Shown here piece by piece: positions 7,691 to 17,391 of a DNA stretch of 64,000 bases. Source of the stretch: JACVRW01 sp963803085. GTDB taxonomy: Bacteria; Actinomycetota; Thermoleophilia; Solirubrobacterales; Thermoleophilaceae. Location of the stretch: assembly GCA_963803085.1 (NCBI GenBank), contig CAWDLE010000010.1, positions 457,713-521,712 of the forward strand. Direction: 5' to 3'. The notes under the pieces were generated by a model. It was not told where the DNA came from. It saw nothing but the letters and a program-made list of their open reading frames with translations, and searched no databases. Position numbers and translations under genes: made by a program. Numbering within the stretch: the first letter of the stretch is position 1; each line of letters opens with the position of its first letter.

Positions 7691-8020
7691 TTAGAACATG
7701 CGGCCGCCGACCGGGACGTCGGCGGTCGGGCGCAGCAGGATCACGTTGCCGTCCTCGTCGGGCACGCCGAGGGTCAGGACCTCTGACATGAAGGGGCCGA
7801 TCTGGCGGGGTGGGAAGTTCACTACCGCCACCACGAGGCTGCCCTCCAGCTCCTCGCGCGAGTAGTTCTTGATCTGCGCGGACGAGCGCTTCTCGCCGAT
7901 CTCGGTGCCGAAGTCGATGAACAGCTTCCACGCCGGCTTGCGTGCCTCGGGGAAGTCCTCCACGCGCGCGACGCGGCCGACGCGGATGTCGACCTTCATG
8001 AAGTCGTCGAAGTCGATCAC
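7691..8020 (-). CDS. csaA: CsaA-type tRNA-binding (EMAP/OB-fold) protein
   Basis: 109 residues from GTG 8020, exactly the usual CsaA length. It reads FDDFMKVDIRVGRV at the start, then EARKPAWKLFIDFG, KRSSAQI, VVAVVNFPPRQIGPFMSEVL and a C-terminal VGGRMF, all as in CsaA. CsaA is a homodimeric OB-fold protein related to the tRNA-binding domain of methionyl-tRNA synthetase and has been described as a secretion-related chaperone in Bacillus. It lies 31 bp downstream of the sigma factor gene on the same strand. Confidence 0.93.
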   Translation of the reverse strand: MIDFDDFMKVDIRVGRVARVEDFPEARKPAWKLFIDFGTEIGEKRSSAQIKNYSREELEGSLVVAVVNFPPRQIGPFMSEVLTLGVPDEDGNVILLRPTADVPVGGRMF

Positions 8021-8051
8021 GGCGGGGGCAGCGTAGCTGCCCGGGGCGGGC

Positions 8052-9509
8052 CTACGGAGCCGGCGGAGGTGGAGGAGGCGGCGGCTGGCTCGTACCGTCG
8101 GGCTCGCCTGCGGGCGGCGCAGGCGGTGCGGGCGGCGGGGCCTCGGTGCCCGTGCCTTGGTCGCCCGGGGCGGTGGCCGGATCACTCGGCTCGCCGGGCG
8201 GCGTGGTCGAGTCGGCGGGCTCCTCCTCACGCGGCGGCAGGGTCACGGTCGAGCCCTCCTCCTGGACTGGCGCCGGCGCCGGCGCCGGAGCGGGCTCCAC
8301 CGGCACGGGCGGCGCCACGGGCGCAACCTGCACCGGCTCGGGGGCCACGGTCTCCACTGGCGGCTCAACCACTGCCACGACGGGATCCGCCTCGGCCGCG
8401 GCGGCGCGCGCCACCGGCGGCGGAGGGGCCGGAGTGGCCTTGGGTGCCGGCGCCGCGGCCACCTGCGGAACCGGAGCGGCGAAGTGGCGCTCGCTCACGT
8501 TCTTCACCTCGACGGCGCCAGCGGTCACGATCACTGCCGCAGCCATTCCGGCCGCAGCCTTCGAGGCGAGCGTCGACACGCCCGCCGACACCGCGCCGCT
8601 GGCGGTGATGCCGCTGGCCGCGGTCATGGCGACTCCCGCCACGCCGGTGCCACCAGCCGCCCCGCCCGAGGCGGCTGCTCCGGCGGCGCCCGCTCCGCCG
8701 ACGCTGACCTTCGCGACCCACAGCTTCTTGAGGAAGACGAGCGCCCCGATCGGGTAGATCGCAGCGAGCGCTCGCGTGGTCTTGCGGAGCTCCACGCGGA
8801 AGCTGCGGCAGCGGTCGCACGCCTTCAGGTGGCGACGCACGGGGGCGGTGGTCCGGGCCAGCCCCTCGGCCACCTGTCCGAGCTCGAGCCGGACCTCCTC
8901 GCACGTGAGCAGCCGCGACTCGGCGGCCTCGGCGAGCGACACACGCGCGCGCACAAGCAGCGACTTCACGCTCGGGATGGTGGTGTCCATCGCCTCGGCG
9001 ATCTGGTCGTAAGAGAGCGCGTCGATCTCACGAAGGAGCAGTGCCGTGCGCTGCGTCTCCGGCAGCTCGTGCACGTCGGACACGATCTGGCGGAACTCCT
9101 CGCGCTTGTGCACGGTGTCCGCCGTGCTGGCGCCGCCGTCGCGCTCGAAGATGTCCATCGAGTCCTGCCCGGACGGCTGCGGGCGCCGCAAATGGTTCAG
9201 CGAGCGGTTGCGCGCGATCCGGTAGAGCCACGGGCGCGCGTTGATCGGGCGGTCGTCCGCGCACATCGCGTTGAACGCCGCCGTGAAGACCTCCTGGAGC
9301 ACGTCCTCAGCGTCCTCCTGCGAGCCGAGCATGTGGCGGCAGAAGGCGAGCAGGCGCGGCTGGTAGCGCTGCACCAGGGCCTCGAACGCGCCGTGGTTGC
9401 CGCGCCTCGTGAGGGCAATAAGGCGTTCGTCACTCTGCAGCCGCAGGAGCGGAGAGCGCCCGGCAAGAGCCGGCAATGCTGCGGACTGTCTGAGAGCGGA
9501 GGCTTCCAT
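8052..9509 (-). CDS. ECF sigma factor fused to a zinc-finger and membrane-anchored tail
   Basis: 485 residues. Region 2 (FEALVQRYQPRLLAFCRHML and DAEDVLQEVFTAAF) and region 4 (LPETQRTALLLREIDALSY followed by an HTH) form an ECF sigma factor in about residues 25-200. Then comes an anti-sigma-like zinc finger (CEEVRLEL, HLKACDRC), a stretch with two hydrophobic segments (one near 250-265, another within the Gly/Ala-rich part near 310-330) and a long Pro/Ala/Thr/Glu-rich tail ending in PPPPPPPP-type sequence. Sigma factor and ZAS-type inhibitor in one chain suggest self-regulation released at the membrane; that mechanism is inferred from known ECF groups with C-terminal extensions. Start ATG 9509. 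Confidence 0.88.
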   Translation of the reverse strand: MEASALRQSAALPALAGRSPLLRLQSDERLIALTRRGNHGAFEALVQRYQPRLLAFCRHMLGSQEDAEDVLQEVFTAAFNAMCADDRPINARPWLYRIARNRSLNHLRRPQPSGQDSMDIFERDGGASTADTVHKREEFRQIVSDVHELPETQRTALLLREIDALSYDQIAEAMDTTIPSVKSLLVRARVSLAEAAESRLLTCEEVRLELGQVAEGLARTTAPVRRHLKACDRCRSFRVELRKTTRALAAIYPIGALVFLKKLWVAKVSVGGAGAAGAAASGGAAGGTGVAGVAMTAASGITASGAVSAGVSTLASKAAAGMAAAVIVTAGAVEVKNVSERHFAAPVPQVAAAPAPKATPAPPPPVARAAAAEADPVVAVVEPPVETVAPEPVQVAPVAPPVPVEPAPAPAPAPVQEEGSTVTLPPREEEPADSTTPPGEPSDPATAPGDQGTGTEAPPPAPPAPPAGEPDGTSQPPPPPPPPAP

Positions 9510-9692
9510 GGATAAACCAGGGGCACAAAGTGCCCCGCCTCAGGGACACCGTAGCAGCGAAAAAGTTGCGCGAGCTAGGCCTCTTGGCGGAGCTCATCGA
9601 GGCGCCGATAGGCGAGCGTCACCGCCATCGCGCCCTCTCCAACCGCCCCGGCGACCCGGGCTGAGCGATGCGCGTGCGGCCATACTTGTGGG

Positions 9693-9778
9693 GCCCGGGT
9701 GGCGGAACTCGGTCAGACGCGATCGGCTTAAACCCGATTGCCCGAGAGGGCGTGTGGGTTCGAATCCCACCCCGGGCA
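9693..9778 (+). tRNA. tRNA-Leu (UAA)
   Basis: An 86-nt type II tRNA. The acceptor stem GCCCGGG pairs with CCCGGGC, the anticodon loop is CTTAAAC (anticodon UAA), there is a long variable arm (GCCCGAGAGGGC), and the T arm is GTGGGTTCGAATCCCAC. The 3' CCA is not encoded. Confidence 0.96.
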
Positions 9779-9892
9779 CCTAGATCCGGTCAGGCATGAA
9801 GCTTGCAACTGACGGGACCTTCGGAGACACTCGTGACGTAATAGGTCTGGGGGACGTATTGGCCCTGGAATACGTATAGGTCTGGAGGACCC

Positions 9893-10756
9893 ATGTCTGG
9901 CTCGACGACAATCGTGCGCAGCGGCTTCTTGGCAGCACTCGTGCTCGCCGCCGTCCCGGGACAGGCACTTGCCCAGGGCGGCTATTACGGGCCCTTCGGG
10001 CCACCGCAGGAGGACTACGGCCCCGGCGTGACGGTGTCGGGCGCCGGGCTCGCTCGCGTGAAGGCGCCGTCGCAGCTAAACGACGACTCGATCAGGCAGG
10101 CCGTGAGCGCGGCGCGGGCGAAGGCGATCTCGCGCGCCGTGGCCGACGCTCGCCGGCGCGCCGAAGCCGTGGCCACCGCCACGGGCATCTCGCTCGGCTC
10201 GGCCGACGCGGTGGAGCTCAACCCCGGCTTCCCGGAACGCCAGCCGTGCCGCCGCTCGCGGCGCACGAAGGAGCTTCGTTGCGTCGTGCCGTCGTTCGCG
10301 TCCTCATCGGCCACGGTGACCTTTGAGATAGCCGGGGGCGCCTCCTCGGACGAGGGTGCGCGGGAGCTGAGCGCATCGGCCACGGGGTTCGCCCCCGTTG
10401 GCGCCAAGCGGAGGACCAGCCCCGCGATCCGGCATGCGCTCTTTGCGGCGCGGCTGGCGGCCACACCGGACGCGGCCAAGGCAGCCCGCGCGAACGTGGA
10501 GGTCGCGGCGCAGGGATCGGGTCTCGCGCTCGGCCAGCCGTTCTCGATCGTCGAGCAGGCGAGCCCCTACGGCGACATCTTCCTCGGTGCGTTCGCGCCC
10601 GGGGTCTTCTGCGGCACGGTTACCCGCGGAATCATCCGGCGCGGCCCGGAGACCGGGACGCGCCGGCTGGTTGGCAGGCGGCGCGTGCGCCGCTGCTACT
10701 CGCCGCGGACGCTCCAGGTGACCCTCGAGGCGACGTACCTGGCCCAGGGCAGCTGA
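9893..10756 (+). CDS. Secreted SIMPL-domain (DUF541) protein
   Basis: 287 residues. A signal peptide of about 27 residues (LAALVLAAVPGQALAQ) is followed by a SIMPL fold. The VTVSGAGLARVKAP strand and the following AISRAVADARRRAEAVATATG helix are typical. A second, weaker copy covers the C-terminal half (KAARANVEVAAQGSGLALG). Two Cys pairs flank basic patches. SIMPL proteins are periplasmic or surface proteins of unknown biochemical role. The ATG is preceded by TGGAGGA. It lies 114 bp downstream of tRNA-Leu. Confidence 0.8.
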   Translation: MSGSTTIVRSGFLAALVLAAVPGQALAQGGYYGPFGPPQEDYGPGVTVSGAGLARVKAPSQLNDDSIRQAVSAARAKAISRAVADARRRAEAVATATGISLGSADAVELNPGFPERQPCRRSRRTKELRCVVPSFASSSATVTFEIAGGASSDEGARELSASATGFAPVGAKRRTSPAIRHALFAARLAATPDAAKAARANVEVAAQGSGLALGQPFSIVEQASPYGDIFLGAFAPGVFCGTVTRGIIRRGPETGTRRLVGRRRVRRCYSPRTLQVTLEATYLAQGS

Positions 10757-10787
10757 CATACGAGCGACTCCCTCGGGTATACACCGC

Positions 10788-11066
10788 ATGGTGAAGCTCC
10801 TCTTTATCCCCGTATCGGTTGGCGCTGGCCTACTCGCGGGCTTCGTCGGCAAGAAGACCTTCGACCAGGTCTGGGGCCTGATCGATCAGGAGGAGCCGCC
10901 CGACTCCAAGGACCGCGACGTTCCATGGAGCAGGCTGCTGCTCGCCGGCGCCATCCAGGGCGCCATATTCCGCGCCGTCAAGGAAGCGACGGACCACGCC
11001 GCCCGGCGCGCCTTCTACCGCACGACGGGTACCTGGCCCGGCGACAAGCGCCCAGACCCCGCATAA
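10788..11066 (+). CDS. DUF4235 family small membrane protein
   Basis: 92 residues matching DUF4235: VKLLFIPVSVGAGLLAGFVGKKTFDQVWGL near the start (one membrane helix), an acidic linker (DQEEPPDSKDRDVPW), and a second helix (LLLAGAIQGAIFRAVKEATDHAARRAF). Function of the family is unknown. It lies 31 bp after the SIMPL gene and probably shares its transcript. Confidence 0.85.
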   Translation: MVKLLFIPVSVGAGLLAGFVGKKTFDQVWGLIDQEEPPDSKDRDVPWSRLLLAGAIQGAIFRAVKEATDHAARRAFYRTTGTWPGDKRPDPA

Positions 11067-11228
11067 AGAACCCGCACAAACGGGCTCCAGCTGGGGCGCA
11101 AGAACTGGCGCATTGCTGCGTTACAGCTTGGTAAGGGTTCACGGCTGAGCTCGGATTCCGGCTTTGGGAGATTCGCCAAATGGGAGGGCGAAGGGGCCGG
11201 GACATGTGCGAGAGGAGTAGGGGTGTAG

Positions 11229-12602
11229 GTGCGATCGCTGAGCGCTATCGGACGCGTAGCTGCCGTCGGTGCGCTGATCGCTGCCCTGGTGCTGGTCTCC
11301 CTGCTCCTCTTCGGCGGCGGCGGTGCCGGCGGCTACAAGGTCAAGGCGCGCTTCCTGAACGCCGGTCAGCTGGTGAAGGGCAATCCGGTTCAGGTGGGCG
11401 GCGTCCCCGTGGGGTCGGTGAAGGGCATCAAGATCACCGGCGACGGCCACGCCGAGATCGAGCTCTCGATCGACGGCGACCACGCGCCCCTGCGGCGCGG
11501 CACGCGCGCCGAGATCCGCCAGTTCTCTCAGTCGGGCCTCGCGAACCGCTACGTCGACCTGAAGCTCCCGCCGGACACGGACGACACGATCCCCGAGGGC
11601 GGGGTCATCGACACCGACAGCACCGTCACCCAGGTCGACCTCGACGAGCTCTACAACACGCTCGACCCGGAGACCCGGCGCTCGCTTCAGGGCTTCTTCA
11701 AGCAGTCCGCGGACCAGTGGCGCGGCAGGGAGCGCGAGGCCAACATCGGCTTCCAGTACCTGAACCCGGCGCTGTCCACATCGAGCCGGCTCTTCAACGA
11801 GCTGACCAAGGACACCCCGGTGCTGGAGCGCTTCCTGGTGGACAGCTCCCGCATGGTCACCGCTCTCGCGGACCGCCGTGACGATCTCGCAGGCCTGATC
11901 GGGAACCTCAACGAAACCACGCGCGCGCTCGGCAGCCAGAAGGAGGCGCTTGCCGAGTCGATCGGCCGTCTCCCGCCGTTCATGCGCCGTGCCAACACGA
12001 CGTTCGTGAACCTGCGCTCCACCCTCGACGAGGTCGATCCGCTCGTCGAGGCCTCGAAGCCGGTGGCGAAGCGCCTGCAGCCCTTCCTCTCGCAGGCCCG
12101 GGCCTTCGCCGCCGACGCCGAGCCCACCGTCCGCGACCTGAGCGTCACGATCCGGCGCGAGGGCGGCTCGAATGATCTGATCGACCTGCTGCACTCCTTC
12201 CCGCCGCTGGCCGAGATCGCGACGGCCAAGAAGCAGCGCAGCTACGCGCCGGGCGGCCGCGAGTTCGACGTGGGCGAGACGCGCGGCGCCTTCCAGGAGT
12301 CCGTCGACGCGCTCAAGGGCGGCGCCGGCGAGATCGGCTTCGCCCGCCCGTACACCACCGACTTCCTCGGCTGGTTCGACGACTTCTCGACCACCGGCGG
12401 CGGCTTCGATGCCCTGGGGGCGACCGCTCGCGGCATGGTTTCGTTCGCGCCGGTTCTGCACCCCGACTCCCTGGCGACGAAGCAGTACCGGCGTTGCCCG
12501 GGTGCCGCGGAGGCGCCGGCGAAGGATGGTTCGAACGTGCTCTCCGAGGCCGAGCGTGAGGCGCTCGGCTGCGAGGAGGAAGACAGGGCGGTGCCCAAGT
12601 GA
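11229..12602 (+). CDS. Mce/MlaD family protein, first of six
   Basis: 457 residues from GTG 11229. An N-terminal membrane helix (GALIAALVLVSLLLFG) is followed by the MCE domain at about residues 35-115 (YKVKARFLNAGQLVKGNPVQ, VGGVPVGSVKGI) and then a long helical region with ETRRSLQGFFKQS, as in mycobacterial Mce proteins. Six Mce proteins form a hexameric tube carrying lipids across the envelope. Its stop overlaps the GTG of the next gene (GTGA). The leader 11067-11228 contains no gene. Confidence 0.9.
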   Translation: MRSLSAIGRVAAVGALIAALVLVSLLLFGGGGAGGYKVKARFLNAGQLVKGNPVQVGGVPVGSVKGIKITGDGHAEIELSIDGDHAPLRRGTRAEIRQFSQSGLANRYVDLKLPPDTDDTIPEGGVIDTDSTVTQVDLDELYNTLDPETRRSLQGFFKQSADQWRGREREANIGFQYLNPALSTSSRLFNELTKDTPVLERFLVDSSRMVTALADRRDDLAGLIGNLNETTRALGSQKEALAESIGRLPPFMRRANTTFVNLRSTLDEVDPLVEASKPVAKRLQPFLSQARAFAADAEPTVRDLSVTIRREGGSNDLIDLLHSFPPLAEIATAKKQRSYAPGGREFDVGETRGAFQESVDALKGGAGEIGFARPYTTDFLGWFDDFSTTGGGFDALGATARGMVSFAPVLHPDSLATKQYRRCPGAAEAPAKDGSNVLSEAEREALGCEEEDRAVPK

Positions 12603-14263
12603 GGCGCGTGCTCGTGGTGCTTTCGGTTCTGGGCGTGTGCGCCGGCGCGTTCATGCTCGCCGGCGCCGCGGACAAGGGCTCCGAGGGGAAGACCTACAGG
12701 ATCAAGTTCGACAACGCCTTCGGGCTCGTCAAGGGCGGCGACTTCCGGGTGGGCGGCGTGAACGCCGGCCAGACGACCGGCTTCGAGGTCGAGAAGAAGC
12801 AGGGCGAGTCGCCCAAGGCGGTGGTGACCGTCGAGGTCTCGAAGCCGGGCTTCGGCGACTTCCGCAAGGACGCGAGCTGCGAGATCCGGCCGCAGTCGCT
12901 GATCGGCGAGTACTACGTGGACTGCCAGCCCGGCAAGTCGGACGAGCGGCTGCCGGACGACGGCGTCGTGCCCGTGGAGCAGACCTCCTCGACGATCCCC
13001 ACGGACATCGTCAACGACATCATGCGCCGGCCATACCGCGAGCGCTTCCGGCTGATCATCACGGAGCTCGGCACCGGCCTGGCGGGGCGCCCGGACGACC
13101 TCCAGGAGGTACTGCGGCGCGCGCATCCGGGCCTGCGTGAGACCTCGAAGGTGCTGCGCGTCCTCGGTGACCAGAACGAGGTCATCAAGAACTTCATCAC
13201 GGACTCGGACACCGTGATCAACGAGCTCGAGAAGAACAAGCGCGACGTCGTGCGCTGGGTGGGCGAGGCGGGCGACGCCGCCGAGATCTCGGCGACCCGG
13301 CGCAACGAGCTGCGCGCCAACTTCCAGCGGTTCCCCGAGTTCCTCGACGAGCTCCGTCCCACCATGGCGCGGTTGGGCGAGCTGGCCGACGAGCAGACGC
13401 CGCTGCTCGCCGACCTCCAGCGTGCCGCTCCCGACCTCGACACCTTCTTCACGCGCGTGGGTCCGTTCTCGGAGGCGAGCCGCCCGGCCGTGCGCTCGCT
13501 TGGCGACGCGGGCGAGGTGGGCACGAAGGCGTTCCGCGAAGGCCGCCAGGAGCTCCGGGAGCTGCGCACCCTGGCCGCGGGGGCGCCGCCGTTCGCGAAG
13601 CCGCTGCGCCAGTTCCTCCAGACGATCGACGACCGCAAGCGTGCCATCGAAAGCGATCCGCGCGCAAAGGCCACCGCGCCGCCCGCGCCGGACCCAACCG
13701 CCATCCCGAATGAGGGCGGCTTCACGGGCATGGAGGCGATCTGGAACTACTTCTTCTGGCAGACGCTCAGCACCAACATGCTGGACGACACGGCGCACAT
13801 GCTGCGCGCGTCGCTCACGGTCGCGCCGGACTGCATGGAGTGGCACAACGAGCCGCCGAAGACGCCCAAGGACCACGAGATGTTCGAGCGCTGCAACTCG
13901 TACCTCGGTCCGAACCAGCCGGGGATCTACAGCCCCGACCCACTCGACGACGGCTCCAACCCGTCGGCCGCGCGACTTCGCTCCCAGAGCGGCAAGCCTG
14001 CGTCGAGCGTCGGCGAGCAGCGCGGCGAGGGCCAGCCGGAGGCAGGGCCCCTGCCCGGGCAGCGCGACCTCTCGAAGCCGCAGATCGTGCTCCCGCCCCC
14101 CGTGCAGGAGCTGCTCGACACGCTCACGCCCAAGGAGCAGCGCCAGCTCGATGCTGACGACCTTCAGCAGCTAGGCGTCCCCGCTGACGACCTCCAGCAG
14201 CTTGGCGTCCCCGCTGACGACCAGACCGCCGGCCAGCTCCTCGACTACCTGCTCGCGCCATGA
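12599..14263 (+). CDS. Mce/MlaD family protein, second of six
   Basis: 554 residues from GTG 12599, overlapping the previous stop by 4 bp. Short N-terminal helix, MCE domain (YRIKFDNAFGLVKGGDFRVG, VGGVNAGQTTGFEV), long alpha-helical needle region, then a Pro-rich tail. The C-terminus carries a tandem DDLQQLGVPA duplication (about 14157-14222) which is also repeated at the nucleotide level. A pair of Cys flanks SLTVAPDCMEWH and MFERCNSYLGP, probably a disulphide outside the membrane. Confidence 0.9.
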   Translation: MRRVLVVLSVLGVCAGAFMLAGAADKGSEGKTYRIKFDNAFGLVKGGDFRVGGVNAGQTTGFEVEKKQGESPKAVVTVEVSKPGFGDFRKDASCEIRPQSLIGEYYVDCQPGKSDERLPDDGVVPVEQTSSTIPTDIVNDIMRRPYRERFRLIITELGTGLAGRPDDLQEVLRRAHPGLRETSKVLRVLGDQNEVIKNFITDSDTVINELEKNKRDVVRWVGEAGDAAEISATRRNELRANFQRFPEFLDELRPTMARLGELADEQTPLLADLQRAAPDLDTFFTRVGPFSEASRPAVRSLGDAGEVGTKAFREGRQELRELRTLAAGAPPFAKPLRQFLQTIDDRKRAIESDPRAKATAPPAPDPTAIPNEGGFTGMEAIWNYFFWQTLSTNMLDDTAHMLRASLTVAPDCMEWHNEPPKTPKDHEMFERCNSYLGPNQPGIYSPDPLDDGSNPSAARLRSQSGKPASSVGEQRGEGQPEAGPLPGQRDLSKPQIVLPPPVQELLDTLTPKEQRQLDADDLQQLGVPADDLQQLGVPADDQTAGQLLDYLLAP

Positions 14264-15855
14264 GCCGTCGCCGCGGACAAGCCAGCATCGGAGCCAGCCC
14301 TGTCCTGATCGGGGCGGCCACGGTGCTCGTCGCGCTCGTGGCCGTGTTCATCGCCTACAACGCGAACGCCGGCCTGCCGTTCGTCCCGACCTACGACCTG
14401 AACGCGGAGCTGCCTTCCGGCGGCAAGCTCGTGAAGGGCAACGAGGTCCGCATCGGCGGCTTCCGCGTGGGCGTCGTCAAGGACGTGAGGCCGAAGGTCA
14501 CGACGGTGAACGGCGAGCGCCGCAGCGTGGCCGTGGCGGAGCTCAATCTCGACAAGAAGATCGAGCCGCTCGCCAGGGACACCGAGTTCCGCGTGCGTCC
14601 GCGCTCGGCTCTTGGCCTCAAGTACATCGAGCTTCGGCCCGGCACCAGCAGGTCCACCTGGCAGTCCGGCGACACGGTGCCGGTCAAGCAGTCCTCCGAG
14701 CCGCTCGAGTTCGAGGACCTGTTCTCCACCTTCGACCGCGAGACCCGGCCCAACATCCAGCGGGCCACCGACGGCTTCGGCAACGCCTTCGCCGGCCGCG
14801 GCCGGGCGATCAACAACTCAATCGAGGCGCTCAACCCGTTCTTCAAGGCGCTGACCCCTGTTATGCGGAACCTGTCGAACCCGCGCACGGAGCTCGACCA
14901 GTTCTTCCTCCAGATGGGCCGGGCGTCCGAGCAGGTGGCGCCGGTGGCCCGCACGCAGGCACTGCTGTTCACAGACATGGCGGACACGTTCGCGGCGATC
15001 TCCGCCAGCCCGCGCGCGCTCCAGGACACGATCGAGAAGGGCGCTCCGACGATGGACGTCTCGATCGACTCGTTCCGGGTGCAGCAGCCCTTCATGGCCG
15101 ACTTCACGGACCTGTCGGCGCGCCTGCGCCCGGCGGCCGCCGAGCTGCCGCGCTCGCTTCCGGCCATCAACAGCGCCTTCAAGGTCGGCACGCCTGTGCT
15201 GCCGCGCACTGTCGAGCTGAACGAGAACCTCGAGAAGGCCTTCAACGAGGCGGACGACCTGTTCGAGAACCCGAACACGCTGCTCGCGCTGAAGGACCTC
15301 ACCACCGCGGTCACGGTCACCCGCCCGGCGCTCGAGTACATCACGCCCTACCAGACGGTCTGCAACTACCTCAACTACTTCATTCACCCGCTGGGCGAGG
15401 TGCAGTCGGTGGTGCAGAGCGGCCCCACCGGCGGCGGGACCGTGCTCAACCAGAACGTCAAGGAAGTCAACTCAGACCAGCAGAACAACTACGGCACGTC
15501 CGCAAGTTCGCGGCCGTGGGACATCCCCGCGGGCCAGAAGCCGCAGGGGGCGAAGGACTTCCAGGGCAAGCCGCTCTTCCGCCTGTACGCGACCGCATAC
15601 AACCCGGCCATCGACGCTCAGGGCAACGCGGACTGCCAGCTCGGGCAGACCGGCTATCCGAATGGCGCGCTCGGACCGGGCCGCTACCAGCCCGGCGACA
15701 TCAAGGACGGGTCCGAGGCCCACGGCCTCCCGATTCCGGGCGAGTTCGGCTCTGGCACCAACGGCGCCATCACCGAGAACAACCTGCCCGGTCTCTCGGG
15801 TGGCACCTACCGAATGCGCGAGCTCGGGATCGACAACCTGAAGGACGTGCCATGA
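14260..15855 (+). CDS. Mce/MlaD family protein, third of six
   Basis: 531 residues, ATGA overlap with the preceding gene. Membrane helix (LIGAATVLVALVAVFIAY), MCE domain (YDLNAELPSGGKLVKGNEVR, IGGFRVGVVKDV), helical region (EFEDLFSTFDRETRPNIQRA) and an extended C-terminal domain with VCNYLNYFIHPLGEVQ and many Gly/Asn residues. Same translation-coupled transcript as its neighbours. Confidence 0.9.
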   Translation: MSRRRGQASIGASPVLIGAATVLVALVAVFIAYNANAGLPFVPTYDLNAELPSGGKLVKGNEVRIGGFRVGVVKDVRPKVTTVNGERRSVAVAELNLDKKIEPLARDTEFRVRPRSALGLKYIELRPGTSRSTWQSGDTVPVKQSSEPLEFEDLFSTFDRETRPNIQRATDGFGNAFAGRGRAINNSIEALNPFFKALTPVMRNLSNPRTELDQFFLQMGRASEQVAPVARTQALLFTDMADTFAAISASPRALQDTIEKGAPTMDVSIDSFRVQQPFMADFTDLSARLRPAAAELPRSLPAINSAFKVGTPVLPRTVELNENLEKAFNEADDLFENPNTLLALKDLTTAVTVTRPALEYITPYQTVCNYLNYFIHPLGEVQSVVQSGPTGGGTVLNQNVKEVNSDQQNNYGTSASSRPWDIPAGQKPQGAKDFQGKPLFRLYATAYNPAIDAQGNADCQLGQTGYPNGALGPGRYQPGDIKDGSEAHGLPIPGEFGSGTNGAITENNLPGLSGGTYRMRELGIDNLKDVP

Positions 15856-17391
15856 GCGGGCGCTCGAACGGCATGAGCCCCTTCCGCGCGGGCATCCTGG
15901 CGCTCGTCATCGTCGGCCTGTTCGCCTACTTCGGCTTCACGAAGGCCAACCCGTTCGCGAACCCGTACCAGTTCAAGGCGGCGTTCAACGACGTGAACAA
16001 CCTGAAGCCGAAGTCGCCGGTCCGGATCGCCGGCGTCGAGGTGGGCAAGGTCAAGAAGGTCGAGCCCATCAACGAGGGCGAGGGCCAGGGCGCCGCCATG
16101 GTGACCATGGAGCTCCAGGACAAGGCTCTTCCGATCAAGGAAGACGCGGAGCTGAAGATCCGGCCGCGCATCTTCCTCGAGGGCAACTTCTTCGTGGATC
16201 TCGAGCCCGGCTCGCCGTCCGCCGACGAGCTCGGGGACGGCGGGACGATCCCGGTCACGCACACAGCGGCGCCCGTGCAGCTCGGCGACGTCCTCACCGC
16301 GCTCCAGAGCGACACGCGCTCCGACCTCCAGACGTTCCTGCGCGAGTACTCAAAGGGCCTCGACGAGGGCGGGGCGGAGGGCTTCAACCAGGCGATCAAG
16401 TACTGGGAGCCCGCCTATCGCAACTCCTCGCTCGCGAACGACGCGACGCTGGGCCAGGATCCCGACCGCGACCTCCAGCGCGTCCTGAAGGGACAGCAGA
16501 AGACATTCGGTGCGCTCGTGCGCGACGAGCGTGCGCTCAAGGACCTGGTCACGAACTTCAACGTGACCGCCGCCGCCTTCGCACGCGAGGACGTGGCCCT
16601 GGCGGCCTCGATCCCGGCGCTGCGCGACACGCTGAGGGTGGGCCAGCCCGCGCTCGCCTCGCTCGACTCGGCGCTGCCGTCGCTGCGGGCCTTCGCGCGC
16701 GATGCGCTGCCGGGAGTGCGCTCGTCGGACGAGACGCTTGCGGAGTCGCTGCCGTTCATCACCCAGGCGCGCCTGCTCATGTCTGAGCGCGAGCTGCGCG
16801 GTACGGCCCGGGTGCTGCGCCAGACGATCCCGGACGTGGTGGCGTTCAACCGCACCTCCGTGCCGTTCCTGCAAGAGAACCGCGCGCTCTCGGCCTGCAC
16901 GAACAACGTGCTCGTTCCGTTCATGGACCTGGAGATCCCGAACCCAGAGACCGGCAACGAGGCCGAGAACTCCGGCCAGAAGGTTCGCCAGCAGCTCCAG
17001 CGCGGCTTCCCTGGCCTGTCGGGCGAGAGCCGTCTCTCGGACGGCAACAACCAGTTCTTCCATGCCGGCGCAACGCCTCCGGGGAACCGCGTCCGGCCGG
17101 GCCCGCCGCCCGACGGCGGCAGCATGCCGATGCCACATCGTCCGGATGTGCCGTGCGAGCAGCAGGAGCTTCCGAACCTGCACGCGCCCGGCGGCCCGAT
17201 TCCGGCCTTCCCCGTGCTCGACCACAGCCCCGGTTCGGTCGTCAAGCCGCCCGGCTCCGGTGCCTCCGGTCGGCGATTTCCTCGACTCCGCTCAGGACTT
17301 CGTGGACAACGTCCTGCCGCTGGTGGCACGGGAGCGCACGGCCTACCAGCGCCGTGAGGCGCGCCTCGCGAAGCAGGAGGGCGGCGGATGA
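15852..17391 (+). pseudogene. Mce/MlaD family protein, fourth of six, interrupted by a +1 frameshift near its end
   Basis: Starts at ATG 15852 (ATGA overlap). Membrane helix (GILALVIVGLFAYFGF), MCE domain (YQFKAAFNDVNNLKPKSPVR, IAGVEVGKVKKVEP) and the helical needle read without break to about 17250. The natural C-terminus, DFLDSAQDFVDNVLPLVARE to a stop at 17391, lies in the next frame, and that stop overlaps the next start as ATGA. One extra base lies in the GC-rich stretch 17245-17275. If translated as given, the protein ends in unrelated residues and would run into the next gene's antisense-like frame. A sequencing or assembly error is as likely as a real mutation. Confidence 0.8.

Noticed and set aside
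9594..9779. 61-residue minus-strand frame across the Leu tRNA, and a shorter one (MAVTLAYRRLDELRQEA) just downstream
   Set aside because: The longer one is the antisense of a tRNA. The short one has no ribosome site and too little sequence to support; it might be a remnant of a gene end.
14202..17357. One 1051-residue frame covering antisense-like sequence of mce 3 and all of mce 4
   Set aside because: Its first half is an out-of-frame reading of mce 3 (Arg/Gly/Pro rich, no MCE features). Only the part from 15852 is real.
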